Origin: Hydractinia symbiolongicarpus
Taxonomy: Eukaryota; Cnidaria; Hydrozoa; Anthoathecata; Hydractiniidae
Assembly: GCF_029227915.1 (NCBI RefSeq)
Contig: NC_079884.1
Coordinates: 30,816,001 to 30,880,000, forward strand
DNA: 64,000 nucleotides
Reading direction: 5' to 3'
Below the pieces are notes generated by a model. It was not told the origin of the DNA. It worked only from the letters and a program-made list of their open reading frames with translations, and made no database searches. The translations under genes were made by a program, and so were the position numbers. This document shows positions 51,351 through 63,393 of this stretch, piece after piece; the stretch's first letter is position 1, and each line of letters opens with the position of its first letter.

Positions 51351-52140
51351 TCCCGAGCGGTTTTTTAAATTATTTTTTCACCACTAAAACGCATGAGACT
51401 TGTAGTTTTCAAAAATGTTTTCATTTTTGATGAGACGCTTAATGAAAGAGGTTTAATCGCCGGCAAACGAAATCCCGCGATTTCCCGTAAATCCCGCGCT
51501 TGGCCCGTATAGTCGAATGTATACAAAGAAAGTACCCTGTAAGTAAACTCATTTCCCGAACGATTTTTCAAATTATTTTTTCACCACTAAAACGCATGAG
51601 ACTTGTAGTTTTTAAAAATGTTTTCATTTTTGATGAGACGCTTAATGAAAGAGGTTTAATCGCCGGCAAACGAAATCCCGCGATTTCCCGTAAATCCCGG
51701 GCTTGGCCCGTATAGTCGAATGTATACAAAGAAAGTACCCAGGGAGTAAACTCATTTCCCGAACGATTTTTTAAATTTTTTTTTCACCACTAAAACGCAT
51801 GAGACTTGTAGTTTTCAAAAATGTTTTCATTTTTGATGAGACGCTTAATGAAAGAGGTTTAATCATCGGCAAACGAAAACCCGCTATTTCTCGTAAATCC
51901 CGGGATTGGCCCGTATAGTCGAATGTATACAAAGAAAGTACCCAGGGAGTAAACTCATTTCCCGAGCGGTTTTTTAAATTATTTTTTCACCACTAAAACG
52001 CATGAGACTTGTAGTTTTCAAAAATGTTTTCATTTTTGATGAGACGCTTAATGAAAGAGGTTTAATTGCCGGCAAACGAAATCCCGCGATTTCCCGTAAA
52101 TCCCGCGCTTGGCCCGTGTAGTCGAATGTATACAAAGAAA
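51130..52140. repeat. three-monomer duplication (offset 609 bp)
   Basis: TAATCATCGGCAAACG at 51,251 recurs at 51,860. The adjoining GAGCGGTTTTTTAAATTA and CCCGGGATTGG variants are shared. Confidence 0.78.
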
Positions 52141-53638
52141 GTACCCAGGGAGTAAACTCATTTCCCGAACGATTTTTTAAATTTTTTTTTCACCACTAAA
52201 ACGCATGAGACTTGTAGTTTTCAAAAATGTTTTCATTTTTGATGAGACGCTTAATGAAAGAAGTTTAATCGCGGCAAACGAAACCCCCCAATTTTCTGTA
52301 AATCCCGGGCTTGGCCCGTATAGTCGAATGTATACAAAGAAAGTACCCTGTGAGTAAACTCATTTCCCGAACAATTTTTCAAATTATTTTTTCACCACTA
52401 AAACGCATGAGACTTGTAGTTTTTAGAAATGTTTTCATTTTTGATGAGACGCTTAATGAAAGAGGTTTAATCGCCGGCAAACGAAATCCCGCGATTTCCC
52501 GTTAATCCCGGGCTTGGCCTGTATAGTCAAAAGTATACAAAGAAAGTACCCAGGGAGTAAACTCATTTTCCGGACGATTTTTTAAATTATTTTTTCACCA
52601 CTACAACGCATGAGACTTGTAGTTTTCTAAAATGTTTTCATTTTTGATAAGACGCTGAATAAAAGAAGTTTAATCGCCCTCAAACGAAAATCTGCGAATT
52701 CCCGTAAATCCCGGACTCGGCCCGTATAGTCAAAAGTATACAAAGAAAGTACCCAGGGAGTAAATTTATTTCCCGTACGATTTTTAAATTATTTTTTCAC
52801 TACTAAAACGCATGAGACTTGCAGTTTTCAAAAATGTTTTCATTTTTGATGAGACGCTTAATGAAAGAGGTTTAATCGCCGGCAAACGAAATCCCGCGAT
52901 TTCCCGTAAACCCCGGACTCGGCCCGTATAGTCAAAAGTATACAAAGAAAGTACCCAGGGAGTAAAGTCATTTTCCGAACGATTTTTTAAATAATTTTTT
53001 CACCACTACAACGCATGAGACTTGTAGTTCTCAAAACCGTTTTCATTTTTGATGAGACGCTGAATAAAAGAAGTTTAATCGCCGGCAAACGAAAACCCGC
53101 CATTTCCCGTAAATCCCGGACTCGGCCCGTATAGTCAAAAGTATACAAAGAAAGTACCCAGGGAGTAAACTCATTTTCCAAACGATTTTTTAAATTATCT
53201 TTTCACCACTACAACGCATGAGACTTTTAGTTTTCAAAAATGTTTTCATTTTTGATGAGGCGCTGAATAAAAGAAGTTTAATCGCCCTAAAGCGAAAATC
53301 CGCGATTCTCAGTAAATCCCGACTCGGCCCGTATAGTCCAAAGTATACAAAGAAAGTACCCAGGGAGTAAACTCATTTCCCGAACGATTTTTAAATTATT
53401 TTTTCACCACTAAAAAGCATGAGACTTGTAGTTTTCAAAAATGTTTTCATTTTTGATGAGACGCTTAATGAAAGAGGTTTAATCGCCGGCAAACGAAATC
53501 CCGCGATTTCCCGTAAATCCCGCGCTTGGCCCGTATAGTCGAATGTATACAAAGAAAGTACCCAGGGAGTAAACTCATTTCCCGAACGATTTTTTAAATT
53601 TTTTTTTCACCACTAAAACGCATGAGACTTGTAGTTTT
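51783..53638. repeat. 1.86-kb duplication, source-side copy
   Basis: Matches 56,240-58,095 at a constant 4,457-bp offset. Markers are TAATCATCGG (51,860 and 56,317), CCCCCCAATTTTCTG and GCCCTAAAGCGAAAATCC. It stops at 53,639, where GTAGTTTTTAG replaces GTAGTTTTCAA. Confidence 0.86.
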
Positions 53639-56239
53639 TAGAAATATTTTCATTTTTGATGAGACGCTTAATGAAAGTGGTTTAATCGCCGGCAAACGAA
53701 AACCCGCGATTTCCCGTAAATCACGGGCTTGGCCCGTATAGTCAAAAGTATACAAAGAAAGTACCCAGGGAGTAAACTCATTTTCCGAACGATTTTTTAA
53801 ATTATCTTTTCACCACTACAACGCATGAGACTTTTAGTTTTCAAAAATGTTTTCATTTTTGATGAGGCGCTGAATAAAAGAAGTTTAATCGCCCTCAAAC
53901 GAAAATCTGCGATTCCCAGTAAATCCCGACTCGGCCCGTATAGTCCAAAGTATACAAAGAAAGTACCCAGGGAGTAAACTCATTTCCCGAACGATTTTTA
54001 AATTATTTTTTCACCACTAAAAAGCATGAGACTTGTAGTTTTCAAAAATGTTTTTATTTTTGATGAGACGCTTAATGAAAGAGGTTTAATCGCCGGCAAA
54101 CGAAATCCCGCGATTTCCCGTAAATCCGGCGCTTGGCCCGTATAGTCGAATGTATACAAAGAAAGTACCCAGGGAGTAAACTCATTTCCCGAACGATTTT
54201 TTAAATTTTTTTTTTCACCACTAAAACGCATGAGACTTGTAGTTTTCAAAAATGTTTTCATTTTTGATGAGACGCTTAATGAAAGAAGTTTAATCGCGGC
54301 AAACGAAACCCCCCAATTCTCCGTAAATCCCAGGCTTGGCCCGTATAGTCGAATGTATACAAAGAAAGTACCCTGTGAGTAAACTCATTTCCCGAACGAT
54401 TTTTTAAATTATTTTTTCACCACTAAAACGCATGAGACTTGTAGTTTTTAGAAATATTTTCATTTTTGATGAGACGCTTATTGAAAGTGGTTTAATCGCC
54501 GGCAAACGAAAACCCGCGATTTCCCGTAAATCCCGGGCTTGGCCCGTATATTCGAATGTATACAAAGAAAGTACCCTGTGAGTAAACTCATTTCCAAAAC
54601 GATTTTTTAAATTATCTTTTCACCACTAAAACGCATGAGACTTGTAGTTTTCAAAATAGTTTTCATTTTTGATGAGACGCTGAATAAAAGAAGTTCAATC
54701 GCCGGCAAACGAAAACCCCCTATTTCCTGTAAACACCGGACTCGGCCCGTATAGTCAAAAGTATACGAAGAAAGTACCCAGGGAGTAAACTCATTTCCCG
54801 AACGATTTTTTATATTATTTTTTTACCACTAAACGCATGAAACTTGTAGTTTTCGAAAATGTTTTCATATTTGATGGGACGCTGAATAAAAGAAGTTTAA
54901 TCGCCGGCAAACGAAAATCCGCGATTTCCCGTAAATCCTGGACTCGGCCCGTATAGTCAAAAGTATACAAAGAAAGTACCCTGTGAGTAAACTCATTTCC
55001 CAAACGATTTTTTAAATTATTTTTTCACCACTAAAACGCATGAGACTTGTAGTTTTCAAAAATGTTTTCATTTTTGATGAGACGCTTAATGAAAGAGGTT
55101 TAATCGCCGGCAAACGAAATCCCGCGATTTCCCGTAAATCCCGCGCTTGGCCCGTATAGTCGAATGTATACAAAGAAAGTACCCAGGGAGTAAACTCATT
55201 TCCCGAGCGATTTTTTAAATTTTTTTTTCACCACTAAAACGCATGAGACTTGTAGTTTTCAAAAATGTTTTCATTTTTGATGAGACGCTTAATGAAAGAA
55301 GTTTAATCGCGGCAAACGATACCCCCCAATTTTCCGTAAATCCCAGGCTTGGCCCGTAAAGTCGAATGTATACAAAGAAAGTACCCTGTGAGTAAACTCA
55401 TTTCCCGAACGATTTTTTAAATTATTTTTTCACCACTACAACGCATGAGACTTGTAGTTTTCAAAAATGTTTTCATTTTTGATGAGACGCTGAATAAAAG
55501 AAGTTTAATCGCCCTCAAACCAAAATCTGCGATTTCCCGTAAATCCCGGACTCGGCCCGTATAGTCAAAAGTATACAAAGAAAGTACCCAGGGAGTAAAC
55601 TTATTTCCCGAACGATTCTTAAATTATTTTTTCACTACTAAAACGCATGAGACTTGTAGTTTTAAAAAATGTTTTCATTTTTGGTGAGACGCTTAATGAA
55701 AGAGGTTTAATCGCCGGCAAACGAAATACCGCGACTTCCCGTAATCCCCGGACTCGGCCCGTATAGTCAAAAGTATACAAAGAAAGTACCCAGGAAGTAA
55801 ACTCATTTTCCGAACGATTTTTTAAATAATTTTTTCACCACTACAACGCATGAGACTTGTAGTTCTCAAAACCGTTTTCATTTTTGATGAGCCGCTGAAT
55901 AAAAGAGGTTTATTCTCCGGCAAACGAAAACCCGCCATTTCCCGTAAATCCCGGACTCGGCCCGTATCGTCAAAAGTATACAAAGAAAGTACCCAGGGAG
56001 TAAACTCATTTTCCAAACGATTTTTTAAATTATCTTTTCACCACTACAACGCATGAGACTTGTAGTTTTCAAAAATGTTTTCATTTTTGATGAGGCGCTG
56101 AATAAAAGAAGTTTAATCGCCCTCAAACGAAAATCCGCGATTTCCCGTAAATCCCGGACTCGGCCCGTATAGTCCAAAGTACACAAAGAAAATACCCAGG
56201 GAGTAAACTCATTTCCCGAACGATTTTTTAAATTATTTT

Positions 56240-59200
56240 TTCACCACTAAAACGCATGAGACTTGTAGTTTTCAAAAATGTTTTCATTTTTGATGAGACG
56301 CTTAATGAAAGAGGTTTAATCATCGGCAAACGAAAACCCGCTATTTCTCGTAAATCCCGGGATTGGCCCGTATAGTCGAATGTATACAAAGAAAGTACCC
56401 AGGGAGTAAACTCATTTCCCGAGCGGTTTTTTAAATTATTTTTTCACCACTAAAACGCATGAGACTTGTAGTTTTCAAAAATGTTTTCATTTTTGATGAG
56501 ACGCTTAATGAAAGAGGTTTAATCGCCGGCAAACGAAATCCCGCGATTTCCCGTAAATCCCGCGCTTGGCCCGTATAGTCGAATGTATACAAAGAAAGTA
56601 CCCAGGGAGTAAACTCATTTCCCGAACGATTTTTTAAATTTTTTTTTCACCACTAAAACGCATGAGACTTGTAGTTTTCAAAAATGTTTTCATTTTTGAT
56701 GAGACGCTTAATGAAAGAAGTTTAATCGCGGCAAACGAAACCCCCCAATTTTCTGTAAATCCCGGGCTTGGCCCGTATAGTCGAATGTATACAAAGAAAG
56801 TACCCTGTGAGTAAACTCATTTCCCGAACGATTTTTCAAATTATTTTTTCACCACTAAAACGCATGAGACTTGTAGTTTTTAGAAATGTTTTCATTTTTG
56901 ATGAGACGCTTAATGAAAGATGTTTAATCGCCGGCAAACGAAATCCCGCGATTTCCCGTAAATCCCGGGCTTGGCCTGTATAGTCAAAAGTATACAAAGA
57001 AAGTACCCAGGGAGTAAACTCATTTTCCGGACGATTTTTTAAATTATTTTTTCACCACTACAACGCATGAGACTTGTAGTTTTCTAAAATGTTTTCATTT
57101 TTGATAAGACGCTGAATAAAAGAAGTTTAATTGCCCTCAAACGAAAATCTGCGAATTCCCGTAAATCCCGGACTCGGCCCGTATAGTCAAAAGTATACAA
57201 AGAAAGTACCCAGGGAGTAAATTTATTTCCCGTACGATTTTTAAATTATTTTTTCACTACTAAAACGCATGAGACTTGCAGTTTTCAAAAATGTTTTCAT
57301 TTTTGATGAGACGCTTAATGAAAGAGGTTTAATCGCCGGCAAACGAAATCCCGCGATTTCCCGTAAACCCCGGACTCGGCCCGTATAGTCAAAAGTATAC
57401 AAAGAAAGTACCCAGGGAGTAAACTCATTTTCCGAACGATTTTTTAAATAATTTTTTCACCACTACAACGCATGAGACTTGTAGTTCTCAAAACCGTTTT
57501 CATTTTTGATGAGACGCTGAATAAAAGAAGTTTAATCGCCGGCAAACGAAAACCCGCCATTTCCCGTAAATCCCGGACTCGGCCCGTATAGTGAAAAGTA
57601 TACAAAGAAAGTACCCAGGGAGTAAACTCATTTTCCAAACGATTTTTTAAATTATCTTTTCACCACTACAACGCATGAGACTTTTAGTTTTCAAAAATGT
57701 TTTCATTTTTGATGAGGCGCTGAATAAAAGAAGTTTAATCGCCCTAAAGCGAAAATCCGCGATTCTCAGTAAATCCCGACTCGGCCCGTATAGTCCAAAG
57801 TATACAAAGAAAGTACCCAGGGAGTAAACTCATTTCCCGAACGATTTTTAAATTATTTTTTCACCACTAAAAAGCATGAGACTTGTAGTTTTCAAAAATG
57901 TTTTCATTTTTGATGAGACGCTTAATGAAAGAGGTTTAATCGCCGGCAAACGAAATCCCGCGATTTCCCGTAAATCCCGCGCTTGGCCCGTATAGTCGAA
58001 TGTATACAAAGAAAGTACCCAGGGAGTAAACTCATTTCCCGAACGATTTTTTAAATTTTTTTTTCACCACTAAAACGCATGAGACTTGTAGTTTTCAAAA
58101 ATGTTTTCATTTTTGATGAGACGCTTATTGAAAGAAGTTTAATCGCGGCAAACGGTACCCCCCAATTTTCCGTAAATCCCAGGCTTGGCCCGTATAGTCG
58201 AATGTATACAAAGAAATTACCCTGTGAGTAAACTCATTTCCCGAACGATTTTTTAAATTATTTTTTCACCACTAAAACGCATGAGACTTGTAGTTTTTAG
58301 AAATATTTTCATTTTTGATGAGACGCTTATTGAAAGTGGTTTAATCGCCGGCAAACGAAAACCCGCGATTTCCCGTAAATCCCGGGCTTGGCCCGTATAT
58401 TCGAATGTATACAAAGAAAGTACCCTGTGAGTAAACTCATTTCCAAAACGATTTTTTAAATTATCTTTTCACCACTAAAACGCATGAGACTTGTAGTTTT
58501 CAAAATAGTTTTCATTTTTGATGAGACGCTGAATAAAAGAAGTTCAATCGCCGGCAAACGAAAACCCCCTATTTCCTGTAAACACCGGACTCGGCCCGTA
58601 TAGTCAAAAGTATACGAAGAAAGTACCCAGGGAGTAAACTCATTTCCCGAACGATTTTTTATATTATTTTTTTACCACTAAACGCATGAGACTTGTAGTT
58701 TTCGAAAATGTTTTCATATTTGATGGGACGCTGAATAAAAGAAGTTTAATCGCCGGCAAACGAAAATCCGCGATTTCCCGTAAATCCTGGACTCGGCCCG
58801 TATAGTCAAAAGTATACAAAGAAAGTACCCTGTGAGTAAACTCATTTCCCAAACGATTTTTTAAATTATTTTTTCACCACTAAAACGCATGAGACTTGTA
58901 GTTTTCAAAAATGTTTTCAATTTTGATGAGACGCTCAATGAAAGAGGTTTAATCGCCGGCAAACGAAATCCCGCGATTTCCCGTAAATCCCGCGCTTGGC
59001 CCGTATAGTCGAATGTATACAAAGAAAGTACCCAGGGAGTAAACTCATTTCCCGAGCGATTTTTTAAATTTTTTTTTCACCACTAAAACGCATGAGACTT
59101 GTAGTTTTCAAAAATGTTTTCATTTTTGATGAGACGCTTAATGAAACAGGTTTAATTGCCGGCAAACGATACCCCCCAATTTTCCGTAAATCCCAGGCTT

Positions 59201-61487
59201 GGCCCGTAAAGTCGAATGTATACAAAGAAAGTACCCTGTGAGTAAACTCATTTCCCGAACGATTTTTTAAATTATTTTTTCACCACTACAACGCATGAGA
59301 CTTGTAGTTTTCAAAAATGTTTTCATTTGTGATGAGACGCTGAATAAAAGAAGTTTAATCGCCCTCAAACCAAAATCTGCGATTTCCCGTAAATCCCGGA
59401 CTCGGCCCGTATAGTCAAAAGTATACAAAGAAAGTACCCAGGAAGTAAACTCATTTTCCGAACGATTTTTTAAATAATTTTTTCACCACTACAACGCATG
59501 AGACTTGTAGTTCTCAAAACCGTTTTCATTTTTGATGAGCCGCTGAATAAAAGAAGTTTATTCTCCGGCAAACGAAAACCCGCCATTTCCCGTAAATCCC
59601 GGACTCGGCCCGTATCGTCAAAAGTATACAAAGAAAGTACCCAGGGAGTAAACTCATATTCCGAACGATTTTTTAAATTATTTTTTCACCACTAAAACGC
59701 ATGAGACTTGTAGTTTTTAGAAATATTTTCATTTTTGATGAGACGCTTATTGAAAGTGGTTTAATCGCCGGCAAACGAAAACCCGCGATTTCCCGTAAAT
59801 CCCGGGCTTGGCCCGTATATTCGAATGTATACAAAGAAAGTACCCTGTGAGTAAACTCATTTCCAAAACGATTTTTTAAATTATCTTTTCACCACTAAAA
59901 CGCATGAGACTTGTAGTTTTCAAAATAGTTTTCATTTTGATGAGACGCTGAATAAAAGAAGTTCAATCGCCGGCAAACGAAAACCCCCTATTTCCTGTAA
60001 ACACCGGACTCGGCCCGTATAGTGAAAATTATACGAAGAAAGTACCCAGGGAGTAAACTCATTTCCCGAACGATTTTTTATATTATTTTTTTACCACTAA
60101 ACGCATGAGACTTGTAGTTTTCGAAAATGTTTTCATATTTGATGGGACGCTGAATAAAAGAAGTTTAATCGCCGGCAAACGAAAATCCGCGATTTCCCGT
60201 AAATCCTGGACTCGGCCCGTATAGTCAAAAGTATACAAAGAAAGTACCCTGTGAGTAAACTCATTTCCCAAACGATTTTTTAAATTATTTTTTCACCACT
60301 AAAACGCATGAGACTTGTAGTTTTCAAAAATGTTTTCATTTTTGATGAGACGCTTAATGAAAGAGGTTTAATCGCCGGCAAACGAAATCCCGCGATTTCC
60401 CGTAAATCCCGCGCTTGGCCCGTATAGTCGAATGTATACAAAGAAAGTACCCAGGGAGTAAACTCATTTCCCGAGCGATTTTTTAAATTTTTTTTTCACC
60501 ACTAAAACGCATGAGACTTGTAGTTTTCAAAAATGTTTTCATTTTTGATGAGACGCTTAATGAAAGAAGTTTAATCGCGGCAAACGATACCCCCCAATTT
60601 TCCGTAAATCCCAGGCTTGGCCCGTAAAGTCGAATGTATACAAAGAAAGTACCCTGTGAGTAAACTCATTTCCCGAACGATTTTTTAAATTATTTTTTCA
60701 CCACAACAACGCATGAGACTTGTAGTTTTCAAAAATGTTTTCATTTTTGATGAGACGCTGAATAAAAGAAGTTTAATCGCCCTCAAACCAAAATTTGCGA
60801 TTTCCCGTAAATCCCGGACTCGGCCCGTATAGTCAAAAGTATACAAAGAAAGTACCCAGGGAGTAAACTTATTTCCCGAACGATTCTTAAATTATTTTTT
60901 CACTACTAAAACGCATGAGACTTGTAGTTTTAAAAAATGTTTTCATTTTTGGTGAGACGCTTAATGAAAGAGGTTTAATCGCCGGCAAACGAAATACCGC
61001 GACTTCCCGTAATCCCCGGACTCGGCCCGTATAGTCAAAAGTATACAAAGAAAGTACCCAGGAAGTAAACTCATTTTCCGAACGATTTTTTAAATAATTT
61101 TTTCACCACTACAACGCATGAGACTTGTAGTTCTCAAAACCGTTTTCATTTTTGATGAGCCGCTGAATAAAAGAAGTTTATTCTCCGGCAAACGAAAACC
61201 CGCCATTTCCCGTAAATCCCGGACTCGGCCCGTATCGTCAAAAGTATACAAAGAAAGTACCCAGGGAGTAAACTCATTTTCCAAACGATTTTTTAAATTA
61301 TCTTTTCACCACTACAACGCATGAGACTTGTAGTTTTCAAAAATGTTTTCATTTTTGATGAGGCGCTGAATAAAAGAAGTTTAATCGCCCTCAAACGAAA
61401 ATCCGCGATTTCCCGTAAATCCCGGACTCGGCCCGTATAGTCCAAAGTACACAAAGAAAATACCCAGGGAGTAAACTCATTTCCCGA
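56240..61487. repeat. zone 7: mosaic copy of 51.8-56.2 kb
   Basis: Built from successive matches: 56,240-58,095 to 51,783-53,638 (offset 4,457); 58,096-59,442 to 54,247-55,592 (3,849, so three monomers are absent); 59,443-59,660 to 55,795-56,012 (3,648, one more absent); about 59,690-60,810 to 58,270-59,390 (1,419, seven monomers repeated); and about 60,650-61,487 to 55,380-56,219 (5,268). Each switch falls between homologous positions of the monomer. Confidence 0.82.
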
Positions 61488-63393
61488 ACGATTTTTTAAA
61501 TTATTTTTTCACCACTAAAACGCATGAGACTTGCAGTTTTCAGAAATGTTTTCATTTTTGATGAGACACTCAATGAAAGTGGTTTAATCGCCGGCAAACG
61601 AAAACTCGCGATTTCCCGTAAATCCCGGGTTTGGCCCGTATAGTTGAATGTATACAAAGAAAGTACCCTGTGAGTAAACTCATTTCCAAAACGATTTTTT
61701 AAATTATCTTTTCACCACTAAAACGCATGAGACTTGTAGTTTTTAAAAATGTTTTCATTTTTAATGAGACGCTGAATAAAAGAAGTTTAATCGCCGGCAA
61801 ACGAAAACCGCCATTTCCCGTAAACCCCGGACTCGGCCCGTATAGTCAAAAGTATACAAAGAAAGTACCCAGGGAGTAAACTTATTTCCCGAACGATTTT
61901 TAAATTATTTTTTCACTACTAAAACGCATGAGACTTGTAGTTTTCAAAAATGTTTTCATTTTTGATGAGACACCTAATGAAAGAGGTTTATTCGCCGGCA
62001 AACGAAATCCCGCGATTTCCCGTAAACCCCGGACTCGGCCCGTATAGTCAAAAGTATTCAAAGAAAGTACCCAGTGAGTTAACTCATTTTCCGAACGATT
62101 TTTTAAATTATCTTTTCACCACTACAACGCATGAGACTTGTAGTTTTCAAAAATGTTTTCATTTTTGATGAGGCGCTGAATAAAAGAAGTTTAATCGCCC
62201 TCAAACGAAAATCCGCGATTTTCCGTAAATCCCGGACTCCGCCCATATAGTCGAATGTATACAAAGAAAGTACCCTGTGAGTAAACTCATTTCCAAAACG
62301 ATTTTTTAAATTATCTTTTCACCACTAAAACGCATGAGACTTGTAGTTTTCAAAAATGTTTTCATTTTTGATGAGACGCTGAATAAAAGAAGTTTAATCG
62401 CCGGCAAACGAAAACCGCCATTTCCCGTAAACCCCGGACTCGGCCCGTATAGTCAAAAGTATACAAAGAAAGTACCCAGGGAGTAAACTCATTTTCCGAA
62501 CAATTTTTTAAATTATTTTTTCACCACTACAACGCATGAGACTTGTAGTTTTCAAAAACGTTTTCATTTTTGATGAGACGCTGAATAAAAGAAGTTTAAT
62601 CGCCGGCAAACGAATACCCGCCATTTCCTGTAAACCCCGGCCTCGGCCCGCATAGTAAAAAGTATACAAAGAAAGTACCCACAGAGTAAACTCATTTTCC
62701 GAACGATTTTTTAAATTATTTTTTCACCACTACAACGCATGAGACTTGTAGTTTGCAAAAATCTTTTCATTTTTGATGAGACGCTGAATAAAAGAAGTTT
62801 AATCGCCGGCAAACGAAAACCTGCGATTTCCCGTAAATCCCGGGCTCAGCCCGTATAGTCAAAAGTATACAAAGAAAGTAACCAGGGAGAAAACTCATTT
62901 CCCGAAAGATTTTTTAAATTAATATTTCACCACTAAAGCGCATGAGACTTGTAGTTTTTAAAAATGTTTTCATTTTTGATGAGACGCTGAATAAAAGAAG
63001 TTTAATCGCCCTCAAACGAAAACCCGCGACTTCCCGTAAATCCCGGACTCGGCCCGTATAGTCAAAAGTATACAAAGAAAGTACCCAGAGTGTAAACTCA
63101 TTTCCCGAACGATTTTTTAAATTATTTTTTCACCACTAAAATGCATGAGACTTGTAGTTTCAAACATGTTTTCATTTTTGATGAGACGCTTAATGAAAGT
63201 GGTTTAATCGCCGGCAAACGAAAACCCGCGATTTCGCGTAAATCCCGGGCTTGGCCTGTATAGTCGAATGTATACAAAGAAAGTACCCTGTGAGTAAACT
63301 CATTTCCAAAACGATTTTTTAAATTATCTTTTCACCACTAAAACGCATGAGACTTGTAGTTTTCAAAAATGTTTTCATTTTTGATGAGACGCT
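61488..63393. repeat. 1.9-kb block copied at long range from 44,465-46,370
   Basis: The offset is 17,023 bp at both tested markers, GCAGTTTTCAG with GAGACACTCAATG (44,511 and 61,534) and GTAGTTTCAAACATG (46,131 and 63,154). Only a few substitutions were seen (for example CACCTAATG against CGCCTAATG). The left edge lies between CGAACGA and CGGACGA near 61,488. The right edge is at 63,394, where the base after GACGCT is G rather than T. Confidence 0.86.

Larger units (their letters stand above)
46371..56239. repeat. zone 6: diverse monomers, CGAAATCCCGCG and long T-run variants
   Basis: About 49 units. Common forms are GGCAAACGAAATCCCGCG, AAATTTTTTTTTCACC, CCCGCGCTTGG and TATATTATTTTTTTACCACTA. 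Internal duplications of one, two, three and six monomers are listed separately. No other content was seen. Confidence 0.82.
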
